Source of the DNA: an uncultured bacterium
GTDB lineage: Bacteria > Verrucomicrobiota > Kiritimatiellia > RFP12 > UBA1067
Direction: 5' to 3'
Assembly: GCA_902773475.1 (NCBI GenBank)
Contig: CACYEO010000181.1
Coordinates: 1-9,529 of the forward strand
Length of the DNA: 9,529 nt
The notes beneath the pieces were generated by a model, which worked only from the letters and a program-made list of their open reading frames with translations, was not told where the DNA came from and did not search any database. The position numbers and the translations under genes were made by a program. Numbering within the stretch: the first letter of the stretch is position 1; each line of letters starts with the position of its first letter. This document shows, one piece after another, positions 1-7,070 of this stretch.

Positions 1-216
1 CTCGACGTCGGCGTCATGATCGGCGTCGGCGGCACGTTCAATTTCATCGCAGGGCGCGTGAAACGGGCGCCCAAGTGGGTGCAGAAGTCGGGTCTCGAAT
101 GGATATACCGCATCATGCAGGAGCCGGGCCGTCTTTGGCGCCGCTATGCGTACGGCCTCGTTAAATTTTCGTGGCTGTCGTTCCGTTCTTTGCTTGGAGG
201 CTATAGATATAAATGA
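1..216 (+). CDS. WecG/TagA/CpsF-family (GT26) glycosyltransferase, C-terminal part only
   Basis: Only the last 71 codons are present; the gene begins before the window. The frame is open from base 1 to the TGA at 214-216. The visible part starts with a small-residue stretch (GVGGTFNFIAG), followed by a K-R-A-P-K-W run, 'GLEWIYRIMQEP' and a 'RLWRRY' tail. This order is characteristic of the C-terminus of the WecG/TagA/CpsF family. Those enzymes move an N-acetylmannosamine-type sugar, or a related sugar, from a UDP donor to a lipid-linked acceptor at the inner face of the membrane, an early step in building cell-surface polysaccharide. The exact donor and acceptor cannot be told from this piece. 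The stop overlaps the next gene's start as ATGA (213-216), so the two are probably translationally coupled. The basic, aromatic tail would fit membrane association. Family assignment is confident; specificity is unknown. Confidence 0.88.
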   Translation, partial: LDVGVMIGVGGTFNFIAGRVKRAPKWVQKSGLEWIYRIMQEPGRLWRRYAYGLVKFSWLSFRSLLGGYRYK

Positions 217-3074
217 AAGACAGGAATGGTTTTGCCCACCTCTCCGCGCTCGGCGCGTGGGCGGTGGCGTTCGGTTGCGCCGTGGGCTGGGATGTCCTTG
301 TCCTGCCGTGGACGGACTTTCTGCCAAAGGCCGGGCCGCTGGGGACGATATCGGGGCTTGCCGCAACCGCGCTCGCAATGGTCGCGATTGCGTGGAATTT
401 CCATTACATGATGGTGAAGTGCCCCGGTCCCGGCGGGGTGTATTCATACGCCAAAAAGGCGTTCGGACACGACCACGGGTATATCTGCGGATGGTTCCTG
501 TGCCTTGCCTACGCGGCGATAGTCTGGGCCGACGCGGAGATGCTGACCTTGGTCGTCCGCTATATGATCGGCGGGAATCCGCTCCATTTCGGATTCAAGT
601 ACCGCATCGCCGGGTTTGACGTGTGCCTTGGCGACATGGCCATGGTGTCGGCCGCCATGTGCGCGGTGGCCGCGCTCATCGTCCGGCGCCGCGTTGCGGC
701 TGCCGTGCAGACGGTGATGGCCTTGCTGCTCGCGGCGGGGCTGATCGTCTGCTTCGGCGCGGCGGCGGCTTCGCACGAGGGAGGCGCAGCGTCGATGCGG
801 CCCTTCTTCTCTCCGTCCGGCGAACCGCTGCCCGTCCAGATGCTCGGCGTCTTCATCATCTCGCCGTGGCTTTTTGTGGGAATCGAGTCGATATCCTGCA
901 TGTCGGGCGAATTCCGGTTCCCGGTGGAAAAGTCGTTCAGGATAATGGTCGCGGCGATTGTCGCGTCGGTCGCCGCGTATGTCATGGCCTTGTTCATCCC
1001 CGTTCTTGCGTCGGGAAGCGCGGGCGCCGGATGGCCGGCCGCCGTCGGCGCGGGCGGGGACGCGAACGTCCGCGCGTTCGATTTGGTCAAAAGCGTTCTT
1101 GGCGGGGCCGGTCCGGCCGTCCTCGGGCTTACGCTAATGTGCGCTCTTTTCACGAATCTTCTCGGCAACACTGTCGTTGCGAGCAGGCTCCTCGCGGCGA
1201 TGGCCGACGACGGGGCGATGCCGCTTTGGCTCGGCAGGGAAAAGGGTGTGCTCTCCGCGAGGAACTCCGGGTTTGCAATCGCAGCGGCGGCCGTCGTCAC
1301 GTCCGCCATCGGACGCAAGGCCATCGACATCATAGTCGATGTGGCGCTTGTCGGCACCGCTGTCGCATACGCATACACGTCCGCCGCCGCTTTCAAGGTG
1401 GCCAGGAAGGAGGGAGACCGCGTCCCGGCGGCGATGGGACTGGCCGGACTTGTCCTGTCCGCCGCGATAGCGGGGCTTTTCCTTGTTCCCGTCGTTTCGG
1501 TCTCGATGGGGACGGTTTCGTATCTTGCGCTTGTCATGTGGTGCATAGCGGGGCTTGTCTTCTTCCTCTTCGCGTTCCACAAGGACGCGTCGCACAGATT
1601 CGGGCGCTCGTCGATCGTGTGGGTTTCGCTGTTTCTGGCGATAGTGGCGCTTTCCCATATTTGGGCGCGCCAGACCGCCGGCGAGACCGTGCGCAAGGCT
1701 TACAGCGGCATCGTGGAAAGCCATGACAGGGTGTTCGGCGGAGGCAGCGCGGAAGGCGGCTGCCGGGCGGACATCGAGAAGTCGTGGCGCGGATGCCTCA
1801 ACTGCAATCTGACCGGCGTGAGGGAGACCATAATCCGCAACAGCGACGTGCAGAGCCTCCTCACCGTTCTCGCGCTTGCGCTGATGATCGCCGTATACAT
1901 GGCCATGAGACGGCGCGAGCGGAGGATGGAGCGCGAGAAGGCGGCGGCGAAGAGTTATTTCTTCTCGACAGTCAGCCACGACATAAGGACGCCCCTCAAC
2001 GCGATCATAGGCTTTTCCGAGATGCTGAAGACGGGGTTCAAGACCGGCGCCGAACGGGATCAGGCGATCGATTCCATAATCGCAAGCGGCAAGACGCTTC
2101 TAGGGCTTGTAAACGACGTTCTCGACCTCTCGAAACTCGAATCGGGCAAGATGGACATAGTGCCGGAGCCGACCGACTGCGCCAGGCTTCTTTCCGAAGT
2201 GGCGGAGGCGTTCAGGTTTGCGAAGGGCAAGGGTGCGGTCGAGGTGCGCTGCCGCGCGGACGGCATGCCGCTGCTGGCGATCGATCCGCAGCGCATCAGA
2301 CAGATCGCGTTCAATCTTGTCGGCAACGCGATGAAGTTCACGAAAGAGGGCTTTGTCGAGATTCGCGCATCGTTCGGGAGAACCGGCGAAGAATCCTCCG
2401 GCACGCTGCGCATCGAAGTCGAGGACTCGGGATGCGGCATCAGCGAGGAAGACCTCAAGCGCATCGGGTCGGCCTACGTCCAGGTCGGTTCCAAGATGTC
2501 GCGCAACGGCGGGACGGGACTGGGGCTTGCCATCTGCAAACAGCTTGCGGCGGCGATGGGCGGCTGGATCGATGTGAAATCCGCGCTCGGGAAAGGTTCG
2601 ACATTTGCGATTGCGATACCCGGCGTGAAGATTGCGGAAAAACCGGCGGCGTGCGCCGTGGCGGACATCCCCCGCCCCGCCCCGGCCGCCGCCGGACCGG
2701 ACGCTTCCCTGCGCATTCTCGTCGTGGACGACTCGAAGATGAACGTCATGGTTCTGACGGCGCAGCTCAAGAGTTTCGGGAAGTTTGAAATCTCGTCCGC
2801 GGCCAACGGGCAGGAAGCGCTCGATCTGCTCCGTTCGCGCGGAGCCGGCGCGTTCGATCTGGTGCTTTCGGACCTGTGGATGCCGCAGCTTGACGGCGAG
2901 GGGCTTGTCAAGGCGATCCGCGCCGATCCCGCGCTTTCGAAACTGCGCGTGGTCGTTGTCACGGCGGACGTGGAGTTCCGGGCGTCGTACGCGGACGCAG
3001 GTTTCGACGGAATCCTCCTCAAACCGGTGACTAAAGACAAACTCGCAGAGCTGCTTTCGAAGGAGGCGGAATGA
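213..3074 (+). CDS. APC-superfamily permease fused to hybrid histidine kinase (HisKA-HATPase-receiver)
   Basis: 953 residues. Residues 1-457 form an APC-type amino-acid permease with about 12 hydrophobic helices. Visible APC signatures are the broken TM1 segment (GCAVG, 21-25), PGPGGVYSY (71-79), a TM6-like FVGIES (221-226) followed by E233 and P237, and SRLLAAMADDGAMP (324-337). Two further helices (about 467-485 and 549-566) flank an outer loop of about 60 residues with C517, C528 and C531. With 14 helices, both N-terminus and kinase lie in the cytoplasm. The kinase has His589 in SHDIRTPLN, N-box Asn701/Asn705, G1 box DSGCG (738-742) and G2 box GGTGLGL (766-772). After an Ala/Pro-rich linker the receiver (about 833-953) has Asp839/Asp840, phospho-acceptor Asp887 (DLWMP), Thr917 and Lys937. 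All key residues are present, so kinase and receiver should be active. There is no PAS, Hpt or DNA-binding domain, so output must go through the receiver or a partner elsewhere. GGAGG at 196-200 lies 12 nt before the ATG. Inferred role: a sensor coupling amino-acid or related solute binding or transport to phosphorelay control; the ligand is unknown. Confidence 0.9.
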   Translation: MKDRNGFAHLSALGAWAVAFGCAVGWDVLVLPWTDFLPKAGPLGTISGLAATALAMVAIAWNFHYMMVKCPGPGGVYSYAKKAFGHDHGYICGWFLCLAYAAIVWADAEMLTLVVRYMIGGNPLHFGFKYRIAGFDVCLGDMAMVSAAMCAVAALIVRRRVAAAVQTVMALLLAAGLIVCFGAAAASHEGGAASMRPFFSPSGEPLPVQMLGVFIISPWLFVGIESISCMSGEFRFPVEKSFRIMVAAIVASVAAYVMALFIPVLASGSAGAGWPAAVGAGGDANVRAFDLVKSVLGGAGPAVLGLTLMCALFTNLLGNTVVASRLLAAMADDGAMPLWLGREKGVLSARNSGFAIAAAAVVTSAIGRKAIDIIVDVALVGTAVAYAYTSAAAFKVARKEGDRVPAAMGLAGLVLSAAIAGLFLVPVVSVSMGTVSYLALVMWCIAGLVFFLFAFHKDASHRFGRSSIVWVSLFLAIVALSHIWARQTAGETVRKAYSGIVESHDRVFGGGSAEGGCRADIEKSWRGCLNCNLTGVRETIIRNSDVQSLLTVLALALMIAVYMAMRRRERRMEREKAAAKSYFFSTVSHDIRTPLNAIIGFSEMLKTGFKTGAERDQAIDSIIASGKTLLGLVNDVLDLSKLESGKMDIVPEPTDCARLLSEVAEAFRFAKGKGAVEVRCRADGMPLLAIDPQRIRQIAFNLVGNAMKFTKEGFVEIRASFGRTGEESSGTLRIEVEDSGCGISEEDLKRIGSAYVQVGSKMSRNGGTGLGLAICKQLAAAMGGWIDVKSALGKGSTFAIAIPGVKIAEKPAACAVADIPRPAPAAAGPDASLRILVVDDSKMNVMVLTAQLKSFGKFEISSAANGQEALDLLRSRGAGAFDLVLSDLWMPQLDGEGLVKAIRADPALSKLRVVVVTADVEFRASYADAGFDGILLKPVTKDKLAELLSKEAE

Positions 3075-4315
3075 GAATCGCGCATGTGGTGAGGCGTATT
3101 TCGTTCGACGACTGGGGCGGAACGGAGCAGGTCGTATGGAACATTGCGAAGGCCCAAAAGGCGGCGGGGCACGAAGTCAGGCTTTTCGCAACGACCGCGC
3201 TGTGCGGCAAAAAGAGCGAGACTGCGGACGGGATTGAAATCGTCCGCTTCCGTCCGGTCTATCCGTGGTGGCCGATGCCGAAGAGCCTTGTCGATGAACT
3301 TGACCGCAAAGGCGGCAATCCTTTCGTCCCAGGCCTCGGCAAGGCGCTTCGCGAATGGAAGCCGGATGCGATCCACTGCCATGCGATGGCGCGTATCGCC
3401 GAGCTTTGCGTAAGGACCGCGGAGAAGACCGGCGCGAAATCCGTCGTCTCCCTGCACGGCGGCGGCGCGAACATCCCCGGCGTGGAGGCCCGCAGCCTGA
3501 AAGCTCCGACGCGCGGCCTTCTGCCCTGGGGCAAGGCGATAGACATTCTCCTGCGCAGGACGCGCAGGATTCCGGAGGATTTCGGCGGCATCGTGTGCGT
3601 GGGCGAAGACGAATTCGAGAAATACAGGGCCGTGCATCCGCATGTGATGTATCTTCCGAACGGCGTGGACTGCAGTTTGTTCAAAGGACTCAAGATGCTT
3701 GACGGCGGGCGCGTCTCGCGTGTCGCGTCTGACGGCCTGCGCCCGCTCCGCCTGCTCTGCGTTGCGAGAATCGACCGGCAGAAGAACCAGATGATGCTTG
3801 TGGAAGCGCTCGCGCGGCATCCCGGGATGGAACTTTGTCTTGCGGGGCCTGTCACGCAGCCCGATTACAAAGCCGAACTTGAATCGCGCGCGGCGGCGCT
3901 TGGCGTTTCAGGCCGCGTGACATTCACCGGGGCGCTCAAGCCGGGAAGTCCGGAACTTCTGGACGAGTTTGCGAAGGCGGACGTCTTTGCGCTTGCGAGC
4001 CGCCACGAGCCGTTCGGAATAGCCGTCCTCGAGGCGTGGGCCGCAGGGCTGCCGGTGGCGGCGAGCGGCGTAGGCGGGCTGGGACGGCTTTGCGCGGCGC
4101 ATCCGGGCGCCGCCGAGGTGTTCGCTCCGGACGACGCGGCTGCGTTTGACGCGGCGCTGGCGGCGATCGAATCCCGGCTTGCCGCCGACGGCGCGCGCGG
4201 GATGAAAGAGGCCGGCGCCGCGGCGGCCGCGGAATACGACTGGGCCGTGCTTGCGGCGCGCCTCGGAAAGTTTGTGGAATCGCTTCCGCCGGGGCGCGCC
4301 GGGAAATCAGATTGA
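3071..4315 (+). CDS. GT4-family glycosyltransferase (GT-B fold)
   Basis: 414 residues, normal for a GT4 retaining glycosyltransferase. The N-terminal Rossmann half opens with MRIAHVVRR and the glycine loop DDWGGTEQVV (13-22), and includes IHCHAMAR (101-108) and SLHGGG (127-132). The C-terminal donor-binding half has NGVD (197-200), R233-IDRQKN (the arginine/lysine pair R233 and K238 that usually contacts the nucleotide-sugar phosphates) and the E-x7-E pair E313/E321 in EPFGIAVLE. These are the classic GT4 signatures. The protein has no membrane segment and should be cytoplasmic or peripheral, adding a sugar to a growing lipid-linked glycan. The tail (about 360-414) is very alanine-rich. The start is fixed by AGGAGG at 3061-3066 and by an ATGA overlap with the permease-kinase stop (3071-3074). 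Together with the GT26 enzyme upstream, this makes the operon one for surface polysaccharide or exopolysaccharide. The donor sugar cannot be assigned. Confidence 0.92.
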   Translation: MRIAHVVRRISFDDWGGTEQVVWNIAKAQKAAGHEVRLFATTALCGKKSETADGIEIVRFRPVYPWWPMPKSLVDELDRKGGNPFVPGLGKALREWKPDAIHCHAMARIAELCVRTAEKTGAKSVVSLHGGGANIPGVEARSLKAPTRGLLPWGKAIDILLRRTRRIPEDFGGIVCVGEDEFEKYRAVHPHVMYLPNGVDCSLFKGLKMLDGGRVSRVASDGLRPLRLLCVARIDRQKNQMMLVEALARHPGMELCLAGPVTQPDYKAELESRAAALGVSGRVTFTGALKPGSPELLDEFAKADVFALASRHEPFGIAVLEAWAAGLPVAASGVGGLGRLCAAHPGAAEVFAPDDAAAFDAALAAIESRLAADGARGMKEAGAAAAAEYDWAVLAARLGKFVESLPPGRAGKSD

Positions 4316-5746
4316 CGCCAGCGGGACGCACGCATCCGCGGCGGGAAGGCGTTCCTTCACGGCGCGGACGGCCGCGAGCCCTGCGGCTTCGCCCATCTGG
4401 TTGCAGTTCACCATTACGCGCAAGGCGCCGTAGGCGTCTCTTTCGCAGTCGATCATGCGCCCGGCGGCGATGATGTTCTGCGATCCTTTCGGGACGAGGG
4501 CGCGGTATGGAATTTCGTACCATGTGGCCGTCTTTTCGCCTTTTGGAAGCCACCTGCCCCTAGCGTGTTTCATGGATCCGTCCGGCCTGGCCGTCATGCG
4601 GGTCTCGGTGCCGTCCAGATATCTGAATGTGATTCCGGTGCCTTCGTGGATGTCCACCCTGTAGCTTCCGCGCGCGATCGTGTCGTCGAAGCGGCGGCCT
4701 CTCAGGACGTCGTCCGCCGTAACGCGGTAGAGCGCGTCGATGTGGCGCGATTCGCGCAGACCCATGCACGGGGCTATCGCCGCTATGGAAATTCCCGGGC
4801 CGCCTTTTTTAGGCGGATACATGCGGTTGGCCGCATCGACTATCGCGGCTATCTGCCTGCGGGCTTCGATTTCGCCGCGCGTGAGGTCGTCGGCGTCGGA
4901 CGGGTCGCAGTTCTTTACGCGCGTCGCCGCGATGAAATCGAGGGACGGACAGCCGACGACTTTGGCCGTCCATCCGAATCCGTGCTCAAGGCCGGCGCCG
5001 CCCTTCCCGCAGAGGATGCGGGAAAGATCGAATCTGCCGTAGGCGCGCCGCGCGGCGTCCACGCCCGAAATAAGCGCGCATGTGGTGTGCGCCTGCAGAT
5101 CGGCGCGTTCCAGCCGCCACGTGCCGAGCCCGGCGCGCCGTATGAAGTCGGCGTCCCCCGTAGCATCGATGAAGAATTTCGCCGCAATCAGCCTGCGCCC
5201 GGACTTGTCTTCGATCACGGCATGGGTGGCGCGCCCGGCGCTTGAGAGCCTGGCGTCCGTGACGCGTGCGTGGAGAAACGGCCGTATCGAGCCGTGCTTC
5301 GACACCAGATCGTCGAGGGCGAGCGTCAGCGCGCTTACGTTCAGATACGCTCCGACGCTCGGATCGGTGCGTTTTTCGAGCACGGCCTCGCGCCGGGCGA
5401 GAAGCCTGTTTTCGATTTCCTCCGTCAGGCCGCCTATGATTTTCTTTTCGCCTTTCGTGTCGTACAGCGAATGCCATACGGGGACGAATCCGGCGGTGGC
5501 CGTGCCCCCGAAGAATCCGTTGTTTTCCACAAGGGCGACTTTCATTCCGCGTTCCGCGGCGCGCACGGCCGCGAAAACCCCTGTGCAGCTGCCGCCGAGC
5601 ACGCAGACGTCGAACTCGCCGGCGGAAGTCTCTTTCCGCGCGCCGCCGGAAGCCGGAACGGCGTCTCCGGCGCGCGCGGAGTTCTGCGCGGCGAAAGCGG
5701 CGAAAGCGCCCAGGCCCGCGCCGAAAAACTCTCTTCTTGTAAGCAT
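4307..5746 (-). CDS. Tat-exported FAD-dependent oxidoreductase (FAD_oxidored / PF12831-like)
   Basis: 479 residues on the minus strand. The N-terminus is a twin-arginine signal: TRREFF (3-8), a hydrophobic stretch GLGAFAAFAA (11-20) and a likely cut after SARA (residues 23-26). The mature enzyme starts with the FAD fold: strand FDVCVLGG (45-52), dinucleotide-binding G51-G52-S-C-T-G56, acidic E74 at the end of the second strand for the ribose, and GGTATAG (80-86). IDATGDAD (193-200) is the usual second FAD motif, and the C-terminal AAGR (427-430) and MGEAAGLAA (451-459) complete the cofactor site. Established for the family: flavin-dependent oxidation of largely uncharacterised substrates, common in PVC bacteria and often near glycan-degradation genes. 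The substrate here is unknown. Tat export of a folded flavoprotein implies a periplasmic role. GGAG lies 8 nt before the ATG. It follows the rhaT-like gene by 22 bp in the same direction, so co-transcription and a sugar-related substrate are reasonable inferences. Its last 9 bp overlap the convergent GT4 gene. Confidence 0.9.
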   Translation of the reverse strand: MLTRREFFGAGLGAFAAFAAQNSARAGDAVPASGGARKETSAGEFDVCVLGGSCTGVFAAVRAAERGMKVALVENNGFFGGTATAGFVPVWHSLYDTKGEKKIIGGLTEEIENRLLARREAVLEKRTDPSVGAYLNVSALTLALDDLVSKHGSIRPFLHARVTDARLSSAGRATHAVIEDKSGRRLIAAKFFIDATGDADFIRRAGLGTWRLERADLQAHTTCALISGVDAARRAYGRFDLSRILCGKGGAGLEHGFGWTAKVVGCPSLDFIAATRVKNCDPSDADDLTRGEIEARRQIAAIVDAANRMYPPKKGGPGISIAAIAPCMGLRESRHIDALYRVTADDVLRGRRFDDTIARGSYRVDIHEGTGITFRYLDGTETRMTARPDGSMKHARGRWLPKGEKTATWYEIPYRALVPKGSQNIIAAGRMIDCERDAYGALRVMVNCNQMGEAAGLAAVRAVKERLPAADACVPLASI

Positions 5747-5768
5747 CGTGCCGTCTCCGTGCGGGCGT

Positions 5769-6863
5769 TTACAGTTTTTTGGCGACGACGGCGATCGCTA
5801 TGGACGCGGCGAGAGTGAAAAGCCCCAGCGCGAGCATCTTCCTGGTCTTTGCGCCCGTCCCCTTCCATTCGCCGAGGATCACGCCGAGAAGCGACGAGAA
5901 GAGAACGCTCGACCCCATAAGGATCGCGAAGGATATGTAGCCCATCGACCCCATTGCAGGCTCTCCTGTCTTCTGACACACAAACTGGCTCGCCCATATT
6001 ATTCCAGCGAGCGCCGAGAGTGCCACCGCCGATATTCCGGGCAATTTGACAAATTTGGCATAGTCTCCGAATGTTTTGTTCTTTGCATTCATCGAGAAGC
6101 AATAGACAACTTGTACGACAAATCCGCCCAGCAGAACCACGACAAGAACGGGAATGCCCGTCCACAATTCGTCGGCTCCGGCTTCTCTTGCCAGGAGCGA
6201 CATGCCCCAGAGTTTCTTCAGCCCGGATTCAAGAACCACTTCCTTGCCATTCTCGATTGCAATGCCGCCTCCCCACTGGAGGCCGAAATTGATGCAGCCT
6301 GAAAATACTCCGCTGATGAGAGCGACAAGCATGCCCTTCTTGAAATCGAATTCCGCAACGGCTTTTTTCTTTTCCTCTTCTGAAAGTTCGCTCTCTTTGA
6401 ATTTGCCGGCCATGCCGACGAATACGATCCCGACGAGCGAGACGACCACCGAGACGAGAGTGACGATTGCGGCGGTATCCTTCACGAGGTCGCCGATTTC
6501 ACCCCGCACAATCGGCGGAATGAGCGTCCCGGTGGCGGAGCAAAGCCCACATCCAATCGCAAGCCCTAGCCCCACGCCAAGGTAGCGGATCATCAGGCCC
6601 CATGTCAGCCCGCCGATTCCCCACAATGCGCCAAAACCCGCACAAGCCAAAAGCGTGGCAATTGGCGTATTGGCAATCACATTCGTGAAACCTGGCACCG
6701 TCACGAAGCCTAAGGTTATCGGAAAAACCACCAGTCCGAACAAAGCGTAGACAAGCCAATAGCTTTCGTATGCGACGCCTTTGATTTTCCTGAAGGGCAG
6801 TGCGAACACCGCGCCGGCGAGTCCGCCCGCCGCGCAAATCAACATTCCGGCAGTTTCGTTCAT
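5769..6863 (-). CDS. rhaT: L-rhamnose/H+ symporter family protein (RhaT-like, DMT superfamily)
   Basis: 364 residues on the minus strand, close to E. coli RhaT (344). About ten hydrophobic helices span the inner membrane. Diagnostic stretches are YESYWLVYALFG (32-43), LGFVTVPG (51-58), and the block WGIGGLTWGL-MIRYLGVGLG (81-100) leading to GTLIPP (112-117), which matches the RhaT WGIG...MRYLGM...GT pattern. KGMLVALISGVFSG (176-189) and the GEWKGTG loop (331-337) also match. A charged cytoplasmic loop of Lys/Glu residues (154-171) separates the helices. RhaT imports L-rhamnose with a proton; related deoxy- or other sugars are possible here. No rhamnose isomerase or kinase gene lies in the window, so substrate identity is inferred from the family alone. 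AAGGAG sits 7 nt upstream of the ATG, and a TATAAT promoter lies about 50 bp upstream. Parts of the gene (for example 6061-6120) are visibly AT-richer than the neighbours. It is the first gene of a probable two-gene unit with the Tat oxidoreductase. Confidence 0.87.
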   Translation of the reverse strand: MNETAGMLICAAGGLAGAVFALPFRKIKGVAYESYWLVYALFGLVVFPITLGFVTVPGFTNVIANTPIATLLACAGFGALWGIGGLTWGLMIRYLGVGLGLAIGCGLCSATGTLIPPIVRGEIGDLVKDTAAIVTLVSVVVSLVGIVFVGMAGKFKESELSEEEKKKAVAEFDFKKGMLVALISGVFSGCINFGLQWGGGIAIENGKEVVLESGLKKLWGMSLLAREAGADELWTGIPVLVVVLLGGFVVQVVYCFSMNAKNKTFGDYAKFVKLPGISAVALSALAGIIWASQFVCQKTGEPAMGSMGYISFAILMGSSVLFSSLLGVILGEWKGTGAKTRKMLALGLFTLAASIAIAVVAKKL

Positions 6864-6910
6864 GTCAAACTCCTTTTTGATTGTTTATGGTCATGTGCCG
6901 TCGGAGCGTA

Positions 6911-6940
6911 ATTATACTAAAATCCGCCGTGCTGCGGCAA
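6911..6940 (-). promoter_or_regulatory. Predicted sigma70-type promoter of the rhaT-like/oxidoreductase unit
   Basis: Reading the minus strand, a perfect TATAAT (-10; bases 6911-6916) is preceded by an 18-nt spacer and TTGCCG (-35; 6935-6940, 4 of 6 matches to TTGACA). The predicted start near 6904 gives a leader of about 40 nt ending in AAAAAGGAG before the ATG. The -10 is convincing; the -35 is weak, which would fit an activated or repressed promoter. Known sigma70 rules are applied by eye. Confidence 0.6.
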
Positions 6941-6956
6941 ACCGTCCGTTTTGCCG
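6935..6956. repeat. 7-bp inverted repeat overlapping the rhaT -35 (candidate operator)
   Basis: CGGCAAA (6935-6941) and TTTGCCG (6950-6956) are perfect inverted copies separated by 8 bases. The left arm includes the whole predicted -35 of the minus-strand promoter, where a bound dimeric regulator would block or assist polymerase. On the + strand the right arm is followed by five T bases (6957-6961), so it looks like a terminator, but no + strand gene ends here. A chance palindrome is possible. Confidence 0.4.
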
Positions 6957-7009
6957 TTTTTGGGCGCATCTGTGCTTTTCACCCAGGCGGTTTGAGATTG
7001 GAAACAACC

Positions 7010-7070
7010 GGAACAACTGGGAAAAACAACGAGCGTACGCCAAAGGAAAGTTGTTTCAAACAGTTGTTTC
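7010..7070. repeat. Imperfect inverted repeat with GAAACAAC/GTTGTTTC motifs
   Basis: Arms 7010-7030 and 7050-7070 pair as an outer 10-bp stem (7010-7019 with 7061-7070, one G-T), a 4x4 unpaired bulge and an inner perfect 7-bp stem (7024-7030 with 7050-7056), around a 19-base loop. The loop contains the palindrome GCGTACGC (7033-7040). The region also carries the same unit repeatedly: GAAACAAC at 7001-7008, GAACAAC at 7011-7017, AAAACAAC at 7023-7030, and GTTGTTTC at 7050-7057 and 7063-7070 (direct repeat with a 13-bp period). It sits between the two divergent promoters and outside both predicted transcripts. That favours a DNA-binding site cluster over an mRNA structure, though a small RNA cannot be excluded. 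Confidence 0.6.

Noticed and set aside
560..1696. Long open frame on the minus strand (378 codons) opposite the permease
   Set aside because: It mirrors the high-GC + strand permease, is dominated by Ala/Thr/Pro/Ser runs with no recognisable family, and lacks a convincing ribosome-binding site. The APC signatures fix the + strand frame as real.
5082..6302. 406-codon open frame on the + strand across the oxidoreductase and rhaT-like genes
   Set aside because: It spans two well-supported minus-strand genes and the gap between them, and shows no domain.
6935..6961. Hairpin followed by five T bases read as a rho-independent terminator
   Set aside because: No + strand gene ends upstream of it; the flanking gene on that side is transcribed leftward. 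The stem is only 7 bp with an 8-base loop, so an operator is the better reading.
7001..7070. Repeated GAAACAAC/GTTGTTTC units as a CRISPR array
   Set aside because: The units are 8 bp, in both orientations and irregularly spaced, with no uniform spacers and no cas genes nearby.
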